DNA of 64,000 nt from Maribacter arenosus (GTDB lineage Bacteria; Bacteroidota; Bacteroidia; Flavobacteriales; Flavobacteriaceae), in contig NZ_JABTCG010000001.1 in the NCBI RefSeq assembly GCF_014610845.1, positions 930,001-994,000 of the forward strand, given 5' to 3'. The notes under the pieces were generated by a model that was not told the origin of the DNA, ran no database searches, and saw only the letters and a program-made list of their open reading frames with translations. Numbering within the stretch: the first letter of the stretch is position 1; each line of letters starts with the position of its first letter. Position numbers and translations under genes: made by a program. Of the stretch, positions 9,017 to 17,564 are shown in pieces.

Positions 9017-9703
9017 TTATTTCTGTTTATGAAAGCCGGCATAAAACCTTTCTTCCTTTTTTAAAGCCTTATAATTAGGGTCGTTGAATCCAGCTTTTAT
9101 CATCAATTCATTTACTTTATCAATATCGTAATCTACCCTATGTAAGGAAATATTCCCATTTTCAACTAGGGCAAATGCCGCTTTTGGGTTTCGATCTCTA
9201 GGTTGACCTACGGAACCTGGATTACAGTAGAGTTTATCTTTGTACACCTGCAACGTTTGAATATGGGTATGACCAGACATAAATATTTCACCTTCAATTC
9301 TTGAAAAATATTCTTCGCTCGGTACCTTTAAATATTCATCAATGGGATCGGACCATCCGCCATGAACCATATGAATGTTGCCAACAAACCGTTGTATGGC
9401 ACTCGACCGAAGCCATTTAATATTTTTATCGGTAATTACTTCCCTTTGATAAATTAGGCAATCATTAACACTGCTAGATCGAGGGCAAAAACCACCACTG
9501 GCCAAATACCAATCATGATTGCCCATTAAATTCGGGATTTCCCTTTTTTGGAGTTCTTCACAACATTCATTGACCTGGGAATAATATCCAACGACATCTC
9601 CCAAACTATAAATTTCCGAGACTCCCAATCTGTCCAATTCGGAAAGAACCGATTTTAAAGCCTCATAATTGCCATGTATATCTGATATTACCCCTATTTT
9701 CAC
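9017..9703 (-). CDS. Metallophosphoesterase (YfcE/MJ0936-type)
   Basis: A compact calcineurin-like phosphoesterase of about 228 residues. The metal-binding blocks occur in order: DIHGN, GDVVGYY, GNHDWY, VHGGW and SGHTHIQ, followed by NPGSVGQPR. Enzymes of this group hydrolyse phosphodiesters or phosphomonoesters with two metal ions; the physiological substrate is unknown. GTG at 9703 gives the usual N-terminus (M-KIGVISDIHGN). TTG at 9721 would add six residues. The start lies in one arm of an inverted repeat (see the site at 9701-9761). It converges with the acyltransferase gene at 8977. Confidence 0.85.
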   Translation of the reverse strand: MKIGVISDIHGNYEALKSVLSELDRLGVSEIYSLGDVVGYYSQVNECCEELQKREIPNLMGNHDWYLASGGFCPRSSSVNDCLIYQREVITDKNIKWLRSSAIQRFVGNIHMVHGGWSDPIDEYLKVPSEEYFSRIEGEIFMSGHTHIQTLQVYKDKLYCNPGSVGQPRDRNPKAAFALVENGNISLHRVDYDIDKVNELMIKAGFNDPNYKALKKEERFYAGFHKQK

Positions 9704-9761
9704 ACGTTCAAATTTTAGCAATTATTTAATTTTATGATAATTATCAAATTGAGAACGTGTG
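9701..9761. promoter_or_regulatory. Nested inverted repeat over the phosphoesterase start
   Basis: CACACGTTC (9701-9709) and GAACGTGTG (9753-9761) are perfect 9-base inverted arms. Inside them, AATTAT (9720-9725) and ATAATT (9737-9742) form a second dyad. On the minus strand the right-hand arm of the RNA hairpin contains the GTG start codon at 9703. It could act as an operator or hide the start in the mRNA. Neither role is proven. Confidence 0.4.
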
Positions 9762-9847
9762 CAACCACTCGATGCATTCGCTCTCACATTAAAAATTCTA
9801 AACATTCCCTTTTGTGAAAAAATGTTTAAAATTTATTAATGTTCGTT

Positions 9848-10810
9848 TCATGAATAAAAAATAAAATCCTCTACATATCTAATCGCTTTTCCTTGTTTAA
9901 TTTTTGGCTGTTTTGGAATTTTACCTTCCAAATAATATTCAATGGCCATGATGGCATCATTATAGCCAAAGGCACTCCTCATCGATGTAGATGCGGAAAA
10001 ACGTGGATTGATCTCTAAAAGTTGACACACCCCATTGTGAATCCTGAACTGAAAGTTCGTGGGTCCCATTGGTTTTAAAATTTTACAAATACCCAATACG
10101 GCTTCTTCGATTTGTTTACTCTCAAACACCTCTGCCTCATTGGTATATCCTTCCTTCGATAATTTTCTTTTAAAAGTTATTATGGCATAATATCCCCCCT
10201 TTCCGTCACAAAACGCACCCGTTGTGAACTCTTCATCATCCTGTCCAACTATAGGTTGAACCATCAGATGGTTGCCAATTTCGGCTTTGTGAAGATTAAA
10301 GGTATCTTCATCCTTTACCTTGACAATCCCTTTAGAGGCAAAACCCTTTCGCGGTTTTAATAACAATGGCAAACCAAATTCCTTTACCAATTCATCAAAA
10401 TCAGATGAAAGCGAACTGGGAATGGCATACGGACAGTTGTTGCTTTTCAGCACTTGATAAAATTCCCATTTATCATTGCATAAATGAACCAAATCAAAAT
10501 TATTCAAAACCAATTTAGCTCCTGTCAACTCTATTTGTTTTCTGTTATTGGATAGAAAATGGACGTCTTCGTCGAAACTTGGAATGACTAAATCTACATG
10601 GTGATCTTTAATAACTTTAATAATCCAATCAATATAACCCTCTGAACCACTAAATGGGGCATGGATACAAACATCGGTAAAGGCCGGGGCAATGGAATTT
10701 TCATGAATTGTTGATCCAATTAAATTAAAGGGTTTTTTCGTACCTCTAATTGATTTTAGAATTCCATAGCCAATTAGTGAACTGGCTCCTGTTACGAAAA
10801 TATTTTTCAT
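9848..10810 (-). CDS. ATP-grasp family ligase (carbamoyl-phosphate-synthase-like)
   Basis: A 320-residue protein with an N-terminal Rossmann-like pre-ATP-grasp part (FVTGASSLIGYGI, 5-17) and an ATP-grasp fold. The ATP-binding lysine lies in LLLKPRKGFASKG (Lys152) and the Mg-binding segment EINPRFS at 266-272. The family joins a carboxylate, through an acyl phosphate, to an amine or thiol. Stand-alone members near glycan loci may attach amino acids to sugars or make short peptides, but no specific substrate can be read here. It stands alone, with 126 bases to the phosphoesterase and 161 bases to the OmpA-like gene. Its position at the edge of the polysaccharide locus is suggestive only. Confidence 0.83.
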   Translation of the reverse strand: MKNIFVTGASSLIGYGILKSIRGTKKPFNLIGSTIHENSIAPAFTDVCIHAPFSGSEGYIDWIIKVIKDHHVDLVIPSFDEDVHFLSNNRKQIELTGAKLVLNNFDLVHLCNDKWEFYQVLKSNNCPYAIPSSLSSDFDELVKEFGLPLLLKPRKGFASKGIVKVKDEDTFNLHKAEIGNHLMVQPIVGQDDEEFTTGAFCDGKGGYYAIITFKRKLSKEGYTNEAEVFESKQIEEAVLGICKILKPMGPTNFQFRIHNGVCQLLEINPRFSASTSMRSAFGYNDAIMAIEYYLEGKIPKQPKIKQGKAIRYVEDFIFYS

Positions 10811-10971
10811 AGGTCTTTATAAAGTTGATCCTAGTTTTTATAAGCTACTTAAGCTTTTAGAATAAATCTTAAACAAATTTATAGTTATTATTTCCCCCTA
10901 CAATGATACTAATCAATTTCTATAAACAAATCATTGTTCCGTATTCCTTTAGCTAACATATTAGTATTAGC

Positions 10972-12153
10972 TCAATAGCTTATCACCTTAAACGCCGACC
11001 TCCTATTCTGTCTGTGCTTTTCTTCGGAACATCGAATATGGTCCTTGCATTCATTGATCAATTCGGTCTCACCAAAAGCCTCCCCTACTAGCCTAGCCCC
11101 ATCTATTCCTTTCTGTTCAACCAAATACGCTTTGGTATGTTGCATCCTTTTTTCGGAGAGCCACATATTGTATTTTTCTGGACCCCTGGAATCGGTATGG
11201 GAGCCGATTTTTAAGGTCACAGATGGATTCTCTTGCAGGATCAAGGCCAACCTATCCAATAACCCCTTGTAGGGTTTGTTTAAATAGGAAGAATCAAAAT
11301 CAAAATAGACATGACCCAAAGCATTTATAGCATCCTCCAATTGTTGTCTTCTCTGTTTCTCGGCATCCAACTTCTCTTTTTCCAAAGCTGTGAGTCTTGC
11401 TTTTTCCTTTTCTTGGGCCAATCGTTCAGCCATAGCCGCTTCGTCCTTGGCTCTTTGCACGGCAGATAAGGAATCGGCAACACGTTGCTTGTCATTTTCC
11501 ATAGCCGTGATCAGGGCTAATTTTTCCTCCCCTTTTTTAGAAAGGCCTTTTTCCACATCAAATCTATAAACAACTCCCGCAGAATGCTGTAATTGCTTTG
11601 TTGTACCTTCTTTAATACCCCATTTCCCCATGGTGTTGAAATTTGCTCCCCACCTATCGCTGAACCAAGTATTAAAGCCAAAACCAGCATTTGCTGTAGA
11701 CCTACCTACATTACCAATAGAACTATATCCCGCGCCAACATGAAGATAAGGGTCGAACCAGTTGGTTTCTCCGATCAATTTATTTAAATCGTAACTTATT
11801 TTTCCATCAATGGCAAAGTAATCACGTGGCGCAGTATTTATAGCTCCATCAATGATCTTTCCAACCTTATATTTATTATAGGTACCTATGGCCTCTATAC
11901 CCAGTCCATTCTTGAAAAACCTACCTATACTGATTCTGGATGGATAAGGCACTGCGTTCCATGTATCTTTGATATCCAAGAAGGTTTCACCAAATGGTGT
12001 AGCCGTATCGTCCACTATATTTAAGCCGAGTCCTAAGACCCAAGAACTTTGGACAATACTGTCTTTTGAAGTGAGCTGTATATCTTCTTGGGATAAAATC
12101 GGAGTGGTGGCAAGCATTAGCAATACCAATACACATAGCGTATAATTTTTCAT
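10972..12153 (-). CDS. OmpA-family outer-membrane protein
   Basis: A 393-residue exported protein with a clear signal peptide (hydrophobic 5-20, TPILSQ cleavage region). Residues from about 30 to 195 are rich in alternating aromatic and glycine residues typical of an eight-stranded beta-barrel. A charged, Glu/Lys/Ala-rich coiled coil of about 65 residues follows (205-270). The C-terminal OmpA peptidoglycan-binding domain (about 280-390) shows YFDFDSSYL, IGSHTDSRGPEKYN and LSEKRMQHT. It would anchor the outer membrane to the cell wall. It is monocistronic. The long coiled coil between barrel and OmpA domain is more extended than in E. coli OmpA and may work as a periplasmic spacer. Confidence 0.92.
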   Translation of the reverse strand: MKNYTLCVLVLLMLATTPILSQEDIQLTSKDSIVQSSWVLGLGLNIVDDTATPFGETFLDIKDTWNAVPYPSRISIGRFFKNGLGIEAIGTYNKYKVGKIIDGAINTAPRDYFAIDGKISYDLNKLIGETNWFDPYLHVGAGYSSIGNVGRSTANAGFGFNTWFSDRWGANFNTMGKWGIKEGTTKQLQHSAGVVYRFDVEKGLSKKGEEKLALITAMENDKQRVADSLSAVQRAKDEAAMAERLAQEKEKARLTALEKEKLDAEKQRRQQLEDAINALGHVYFDFDSSYLNKPYKGLLDRLALILQENPSVTLKIGSHTDSRGPEKYNMWLSEKRMQHTKAYLVEQKGIDGARLVGEAFGETELINECKDHIRCSEEKHRQNRRSAFKVISY

Positions 12154-12273
12154 AGGTTAAGATTTTGGACTTCAGGGAGTAAAGTAATGGGTAAGTTGAA
12201 ATCTTAACAAATAAGTTGTTTGAAAAGCCTAGAATTTCGGTAGAATGCGCGAAATGGTGTCCCTAAGTTGATT

Positions 12274-12741
12274 TTATTGCTCCTTTTCAAAGGAAATCCT
12301 CTTGTGTGTCAATGGCATTTTATAGACACTAAAAGGACTTACCAGTGCTGTGGAAGCACTCTTTTCTTTCGTTGTTTCTATAGCTGTTGTCTTCAGTATC
12401 AATTCTTCATCGTTCTCAGCAGCCAACGATAGTGATACCTGCCTCCCAACGGACTGCTCACCACTACAAAGGATCAATATCATTTCCTGGGCAAAGTCAA
12501 CCTCTGGGACCGGTATTCCCGGTTTACGGGTCCTATTTACTTTTGAAAAGAATTTTTGTAGGGTTTTGCTATCCTTTATAATCAGGGTATCCGGGGTAAT
12601 GGAACCGCTATAATTATCTTGAAGCACCAAAGTGAGTGAACCAAAATCGTCGTTTTGCCCATCCCCATTTTCCATAGCGGCCTTTTTTTGTCCTTTACAG
12701 GAAAAAAGAATAGCAAAAATAATCAGTGTCAAATATCTCAT
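12274..12741 (-). CDS. Predicted lipoprotein, possibly PrcB-like domain
   Basis: A 155-residue protein with a lipoprotein signal peptide; the lipobox LFSC ends at Cys15. The mature part is a small beta-rich domain with the pattern DFAQEMILILCSGEQ..., which loosely recalls PrcB_C-type domains that assist proteases. This resemblance is by eye only and uncertain. It starts one base after the bshA stop on the same strand, so the two are almost certainly co-transcribed. That link is interesting because BshA is cytoplasmic whereas this protein should sit on a membrane. No catalytic residues are evident. Confidence 0.72.
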   Translation of the reverse strand: MRYLTLIIFAILFSCKGQKKAAMENGDGQNDDFGSLTLVLQDNYSGSITPDTLIIKDSKTLQKFFSKVNRTRKPGIPVPEVDFAQEMILILCSGEQSVGRQVSLSLAAENDEELILKTTAIETTKEKSASTALVSPFSVYKMPLTHKRISFEKEQ

Positions 12742-12742
12742 C

Positions 12743-13888
12743 CTATTTTAAAGTCTCGTTCAAACGGGTATTATAGGCCTTCAAGTAAATCGATTCATAT
12801 AAAGGTAGTACATTTAGAATATCAAATTTCGCCGCTACTCTTGCTGCATTGTCCTTAAAACGCTCCAAGGTAGCTTCATCCTTTAAAATTTTCAAGGCAT
12901 TGCTTGCCATATCTTCTACATCCCCTACATTGCTTAAAAAGCCAGTAACACCATGAATATTAACCTCTGGAATACCTCCAGCATTGGTTGAAATAACGGG
13001 TACCCTATTGATCATGGCTTCTAAAGCTGCCAATCCAAAACTTTCCGATTTGGATGGTAAAAGGAACAAATCTGAAAAACATAGTATCCTATCTATTTCA
13101 TTACTGTTACCTAGAAAATGTACCTTATCCATAATCCCTAACTGCTCGCATAGGAACTCGGCATTCTCTTTTTCGGGACCTTCACCGACCATGACCAATT
13201 TTGAGGGAATTTCCTGCTGTATCTTATTGAAGATATGGATGACATCGGGGATATGCTTTACCGCTCTAAAATTGCTTATATGGGTGATAATCCGCTCGTG
13301 TTCTTCAGCCATTAACGACCTTTGACAATCTGTAAACGAAGTGCTATACTTATTTTTATCGATAAAATTAGGTACTACCTCAATCTCTTTTTCAATATCA
13401 AAGAATTCAAGGGTACGCTGTTTTAAATTCTCTGAAACCGCTGTGACTACATCGGATTGGTTGATACTGAAATTAACGGCGGTCTTATAAAATGGATGTT
13501 TTCCCACTAGCGTTATGTCCGTTCCATGTAATGTCGTAATCATTGGCAGGTATATTCCCTCTTCCTCCAACATTTTTTTAGCCATATAGCCCGCATAGGC
13601 ATGTGGAATGGCATAGTGTACATGCAATAAATCTATCCCGTACAATTTGACGGTATCTACCAATTTACTGGATAAAGCCAATTCATAGGGTTGATAGTGG
13701 AATAAAGGATATTCCGGTACATGAACCTCATGAAAGTGAATTCGATGGCTCAACAAGTCTAAACGTACCGGTTGGCGATACGTTACAAAATGCACTTCAT
13801 GGCCCCTATCGGCCAATGCAATTCCTAATTCCGTGGCCACGACACCACTTCCACCAAACGTTGGGTAACAAACAATCGCTATCTTCAT
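12743..13888 (-). CDS. bshA: N-acetyl-alpha-D-glucosaminyl L-malate synthase (bacillithiol)
   Basis: A GT4 glycosyltransferase of 381 residues. BshA couples UDP-GlcNAc to L-malate, the first step of bacillithiol synthesis, in the cytoplasm. Typical BshA features are the N-terminal CYPTFGGSGVVATELG loop, HVHYAIPHAYAG, TLHGTDITLVG and the donor-site E-x7-E pattern in SESFGLAALEAM. Length and motifs match the BshA group rather than generic GT4 enzymes. It is followed by a lipoprotein gene one base away, and it lies 132 bases downstream of the GH3 fusion gene. BshB and BshC are not in this window. Confidence 0.92.
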   Translation of the reverse strand: MKIAIVCYPTFGGSGVVATELGIALADRGHEVHFVTYRQPVRLDLLSHRIHFHEVHVPEYPLFHYQPYELALSSKLVDTVKLYGIDLLHVHYAIPHAYAGYMAKKMLEEEGIYLPMITTLHGTDITLVGKHPFYKTAVNFSINQSDVVTAVSENLKQRTLEFFDIEKEIEVVPNFIDKNKYSTSFTDCQRSLMAEEHERIITHISNFRAVKHIPDVIHIFNKIQQEIPSKLVMVGEGPEKENAEFLCEQLGIMDKVHFLGNSNEIDRILCFSDLFLLPSKSESFGLAALEAMINRVPVISTNAGGIPEVNIHGVTGFLSNVGDVEDMASNALKILKDEATLERFKDNAARVAAKFDILNVLPLYESIYLKAYNTRLNETLK

Positions 13889-14020
13889 TGGATAAATTTA
13901 ATCAAATCGTATGGTATGTCGATATCCCATCGTTTTATTTACAAAAAGTTTAAGAAGTTCCCGATTTCATTTGAAGAGAATATTGCAATTTTAGGAAAAT
14001 GGAAAGGAACATTTTGAGGT

Positions 14021-16933
14021 TTAATTAATGAGAGCGTCGTAAATAGCTTGTTGGATTCTTGTCCGAAGCGCAGATTTAACTAATAGTGTATTTGATGCTG
14101 ATGGATAAGTTCTATTGGATAAAAAGACATAGACCAACTCCTCATCAGGGTCCGCCCAGGTATATGTTCCTGTAAAACCGCTATGACCGAAACTCTTTCT
14201 AGAAACACATCCGCATGTCGGTCCCTTATCCTTTAATTGTGGCTTGTCAAAACCCACACCTCTTCTCACATTTTTATCACAAAAGTAACAGGTATTGAAT
14301 TTCTTGATGGTCCTGGAATCCAAAAACCGTGTACCCCCGTACTCCCCACCTTGTAGGTACAACTGCATAATCTTGGCAACATCATTGGCATTACTGAACA
14401 GACCTGCATGCCCTCCTACCCCACCTTGCATGGCTGCGCCCATATCATGTACGTAACCCTGCACAGTTTGGTATCGGTAGTATTTATCTTCCTCGGTGGG
14501 TACTATTCGATTTTTAGGGAATTTTTCCAGCGGATTGTAACTTGTGTTATTGGCCCCAAGGGGTTTAAAAAGAAAATCATCGGCCAACTTGTCCAAAGGC
14601 GTTTTATATGCATCTTCAATATACTTTTTCATCACATAATAGGCAACATCACTGTAGCGGTACCGGTTCGATTTAAGATCTTGACGCCCAATCCGATTAT
14701 AAATAGTGTCCTTAAAGGCATCAGCTAAAAATAGATTATCGGTAACCTTGATCGTAAAACCCGCTATCGGTTTATTTCTATAAAATTCAGAAGAGGGTTT
14801 TCTTTTTTCATCCAATGTATTGACATAGAAGGCTATCCAGGCCGGTAGCCGTCCATAATGGGACAGGGCCTTTAAAACCGTGACGTTCTTTAGTGCCGTT
14901 TCCGAATATTCTGGTATCAATTCCTGAAAGGTATCGTTCAAAGCGATTTTCCCGGTTTCCTCCATCTTCATCAATAAAGGTAAGGTCGCTAAGATTTTGG
15001 TCAAGGAAGCTAGGTCATATATATTTTCAGTATTGATTTCCGTCTTAGATTCATAAGTCGGGTACCCAAACCCTTTGTTATAGACTACTTTTCCCCTACG
15101 AGCTATAAGTACTTGTGCACCTGGGAACATAAGCGAATCTAAACCATCCTTAACCAATCTATCGACTTCACCTAATTTCCCAGAACTCAGCCCTACGCGT
15201 TCAGGAAAACTATACCCAAGTCGTTTTAAGGAACTTATCTGCACATTGGTATTGACAGGGAAATCAGCATGTGCCGAAACCGGTAAAACGCCTTTCGAAG
15301 CTATACCCCCAAAAATAAGCTGGGCGGATTTTTGTTGTGCAAGGACGCTGTTTTGATAAGCAACCACAACAGCATCTATATTAGTAAAGGAACTTATGTC
15401 CATGAGGGCATACGGTTTGGTAAATACAGCTAATACAAGGTTCGATGACCGTTCATCTGCAATCCCTTGTAGCCATTCCAGCTCTTGTTTAGAGAATTTG
15501 TAAGGTTTCCAAGGGCTTTCATTACTTTTATGATGCCCTATGATAATGAGATTGTACGATTTTAATTTTTCTTTTAAAGTCGCTAGGTCTTTACCATTCA
15601 CTTGGGTGACCTCTGCATATTTGTTCAATTCATCGATAAATGGTTTGTTATCGGCATCGCCAAACTTTACATAAGCAATCTTTTTGTTTTCCAACTTTTT
15701 AATGCCCAAAAGATAAAACTTGTTTTTTACTACAGTTATAGCTTTTTCAATGGCCTCTTCATACACCAAATCACTTTGAATATCATTCAGGTCTTCGTAT
15801 AAACCATTGATTTCAATAGGTTTATACTTATTCAGCCCAACCTTATATTTGGCCTGGAGTATCTTTTTGACGGAATTGGCCAATCTTTGCTCCGTGATTC
15901 TACCTCGTTCATAAGCCTTCAATAGCTTTTTCTTTGCGTTGGCTACCTCAGTGGGCATCAATAAAATATCATTGCCTGCCAGGAAAGCGGCCAATTCAAC
16001 ATCACCATCCTTACCATGGTTGGTAACCCCTGTCATATTCAAGGCATCGGTGAACACCAAGCCATCGAATCCCATCTGCTCTTTAAGAATCCCTGAAATT
16101 ATTTGTTCGGACAGGGATGAGGGCCAATCTTCTTTGATTTCCAGACTCGGAACGTTTAAATGTGCTACCATCACACTGCTCAGTCCCGCTTTGATCAATT
16201 TTCTATAGGGATAAAGTTCAAGACTATCTAACCTTTCTTTTGAAAAGTCGATCAATGGTAAGGCATGGTGGGAATCTGTTGCCGTATCGCCATGTCCGGG
16301 AAAATGCTTTCCACTAGAGAGGACCCCTGCACCTTCCATACCCTTCATAAAGGCAATACCCTTATCGGCCACATTATCCCGGTCCTCACCGAAAGAACGG
16401 TTACCGATAATAGGATTGAGCGGATTTGTATTTATGTCAATATCCGGCGCGAAGTTAATATGTACCCCCAATCTCTTGGCATGCAACCCAATTTGTCGCC
16501 CTACTTTTTCAACAATCGAATTATCGGTAATGGCCCCTAAAGTCATATTCCATGGAAAGGCATAGGTAGAATCCAATCGCATGGCCAATCCCCACTCTGC
16601 ATCCATTCCCACTAGTAAAGGTATATTCGATTCTGCTTGAAAGGAATTGGTTAGCTTAGCCTGTCGTACAGGTCCTCCTGTCGAAAAAATCACACCTCCG
16701 ATATGATGTTCCTTTATCAGTGCCTTGATTTTATCTATACTGGCCTTTTCTTGGCTCGATGCCACACTAACCATAAACAATTGTCCCAATCGTTCATCTA
16801 GGGTCATGGCATCATATTTGGCATTTACCCAATTTTGCTGCCCCAAAGTATCTTTTACCACCAATGGGTTATACTGTGCATTGGCACCTATAACTATTAA
16901 TAAGAAGAATGAAATAATGCTATATAATCGCAT
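14021..16933 (-). CDS. Beta-N-acetylhexosaminidase (GH3, NagZ-like) fused to serine hydrolase
   Basis: A two-domain exported protein of 970 residues. ATG 16933 gives a clean signal peptide ending near GANAQ; TTG 16942 would add three residues. Residues from about 40 to 370 form a GH3 NagZ-type barrel with KHFPGHGDT (about 209-217), the nearby DSH that supplies the acid/base histidine, and FTDALNM with the nucleophile aspartate. A GH3 C-terminal sandwich domain follows. The last 370 residues form a class-C beta-lactamase-like hydrolase, with SLTK as the Ser-x-x-Lys site, YSD in place of the usual YxN, and HSGFTG near the end. Together these could trim GlcNAc-containing muropeptides in the periplasm. 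The fused architecture is common in Bacteroidota. No transglycosylase or permease is adjacent. Confidence 0.9.
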   Translation of the reverse strand: MRLYSIISFFLLIVIGANAQYNPLVVKDTLGQQNWVNAKYDAMTLDERLGQLFMVSVASSQEKASIDKIKALIKEHHIGGVIFSTGGPVRQAKLTNSFQAESNIPLLVGMDAEWGLAMRLDSTYAFPWNMTLGAITDNSIVEKVGRQIGLHAKRLGVHINFAPDIDINTNPLNPIIGNRSFGEDRDNVADKGIAFMKGMEGAGVLSSGKHFPGHGDTATDSHHALPLIDFSKERLDSLELYPYRKLIKAGLSSVMVAHLNVPSLEIKEDWPSSLSEQIISGILKEQMGFDGLVFTDALNMTGVTNHGKDGDVELAAFLAGNDILLMPTEVANAKKKLLKAYERGRITEQRLANSVKKILQAKYKVGLNKYKPIEINGLYEDLNDIQSDLVYEEAIEKAITVVKNKFYLLGIKKLENKKIAYVKFGDADNKPFIDELNKYAEVTQVNGKDLATLKEKLKSYNLIIIGHHKSNESPWKPYKFSKQELEWLQGIADERSSNLVLAVFTKPYALMDISSFTNIDAVVVAYQNSVLAQQKSAQLIFGGIASKGVLPVSAHADFPVNTNVQISSLKRLGYSFPERVGLSSGKLGEVDRLVKDGLDSLMFPGAQVLIARRGKVVYNKGFGYPTYESKTEINTENIYDLASLTKILATLPLLMKMEETGKIALNDTFQELIPEYSETALKNVTVLKALSHYGRLPAWIAFYVNTLDEKRKPSSEFYRNKPIAGFTIKVTDNLFLADAFKDTIYNRIGRQDLKSNRYRYSDVAYYVMKKYIEDAYKTPLDKLADDFLFKPLGANNTSYNPLEKFPKNRIVPTEEDKYYRYQTVQGYVHDMGAAMQGGVGGHAGLFSNANDVAKIMQLYLQGGEYGGTRFLDSRTIKKFNTCYFCDKNVRRGVGFDKPQLKDKGPTCGCVSRKSFGHSGFTGTYTWADPDEELVYVFLSNRTYPSASNTLLVKSALRTRIQQAIYDALIN

Positions 16934-17040
16934 ATTGGACAAGTCTAAGGAAATAACTTAAAAGCAAAAAAAATATTGCATTTCATCGGATTCCATATCT
17001 ATTCGGAATTGGAACTTACAAATACAATACCAAAAAAACA

Positions 17041-17523
17041 TTACATAAATCGGCCATGCCAGCTTTCGGAAGCAGGAACCTCCCAATGTTCTAAATATTC
17101 CCCCTTATTGGTCACCAAGTTATTAAATACTATGGTGTTCTTTGAAACCGCCTTTTGTTTGGCCATTTTCTTAAAATCATTCAACGGCTTATAGGCTACA
17201 TATTCCCCTTGTTTATAAGATACGTTCATCTTATCCAATAACTCCACATTATATTTCTTTTCCAATTGTTGGATAAAATGTACCGATGCATCGATAGAAC
17301 ATCCGGAAGCCGAAGTTTGTGTTTGATCCAAAGCCAAGATAATAAATCGGTTGTACCGTATTTCGTAACCTGCCTTTAAATCGCTTCCGTGGGTGGTCCA
17401 TTCCTCTATGAACGCATCCAACTCCTGTCTAATCTCATGCAATTCATTCTCCGTAAAACTTCGACTGGCCTGATAGACCCATAGTCTGGATGAATCTGGC
17501 AACGTATTGAATGCTACTAACAT
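17041..17523 (-). CDS. Conserved Bacteroidota protein of unknown function
   Basis: A soluble 160-residue protein without signal peptide or membrane segment. It contains conserved-looking aromatic positions (WVYQASR, FIEEWTTHG, and HGRFM at the C-terminus) and one cysteine in SGCSIDAS. Proteins of this kind are often labelled 'ABC transporter ATPase' in flavobacterial genomes, but there is no Walker A or B motif here, so that label would be wrong. It lies 41 bases downstream of the iron-sulfur protein gene on the same strand and could share its transcript. I do not recognise a catalytic activity. Confidence 0.75.
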   Translation of the reverse strand: MLVAFNTLPDSSRLWVYQASRSFTENELHEIRQELDAFIEEWTTHGSDLKAGYEIRYNRFIILALDQTQTSASGCSIDASVHFIQQLEKKYNVELLDKMNVSYKQGEYVAYKPLNDFKKMAKQKAVSKNTIVFNNLVTNKGEYLEHWEVPASESWHGRFM

Positions 17524-17564
17524 AGAAATTGGTTTTGGGTATTATGGTTAATAGTCAATTTAAT

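Noticed and set aside
8989-9028. AAACAGAAA/TTTCTGTTT hairpin between convergent genes as a terminator
   Set aside because: The nine-base stem is AT-rich with a 22-base loop and overlaps the phosphoesterase coding end; too weak to call.
17041-17523. 'ABC transporter ATPase' label for the 160-residue protein
   Set aside because: No Walker A, signature or Walker B motif is present.
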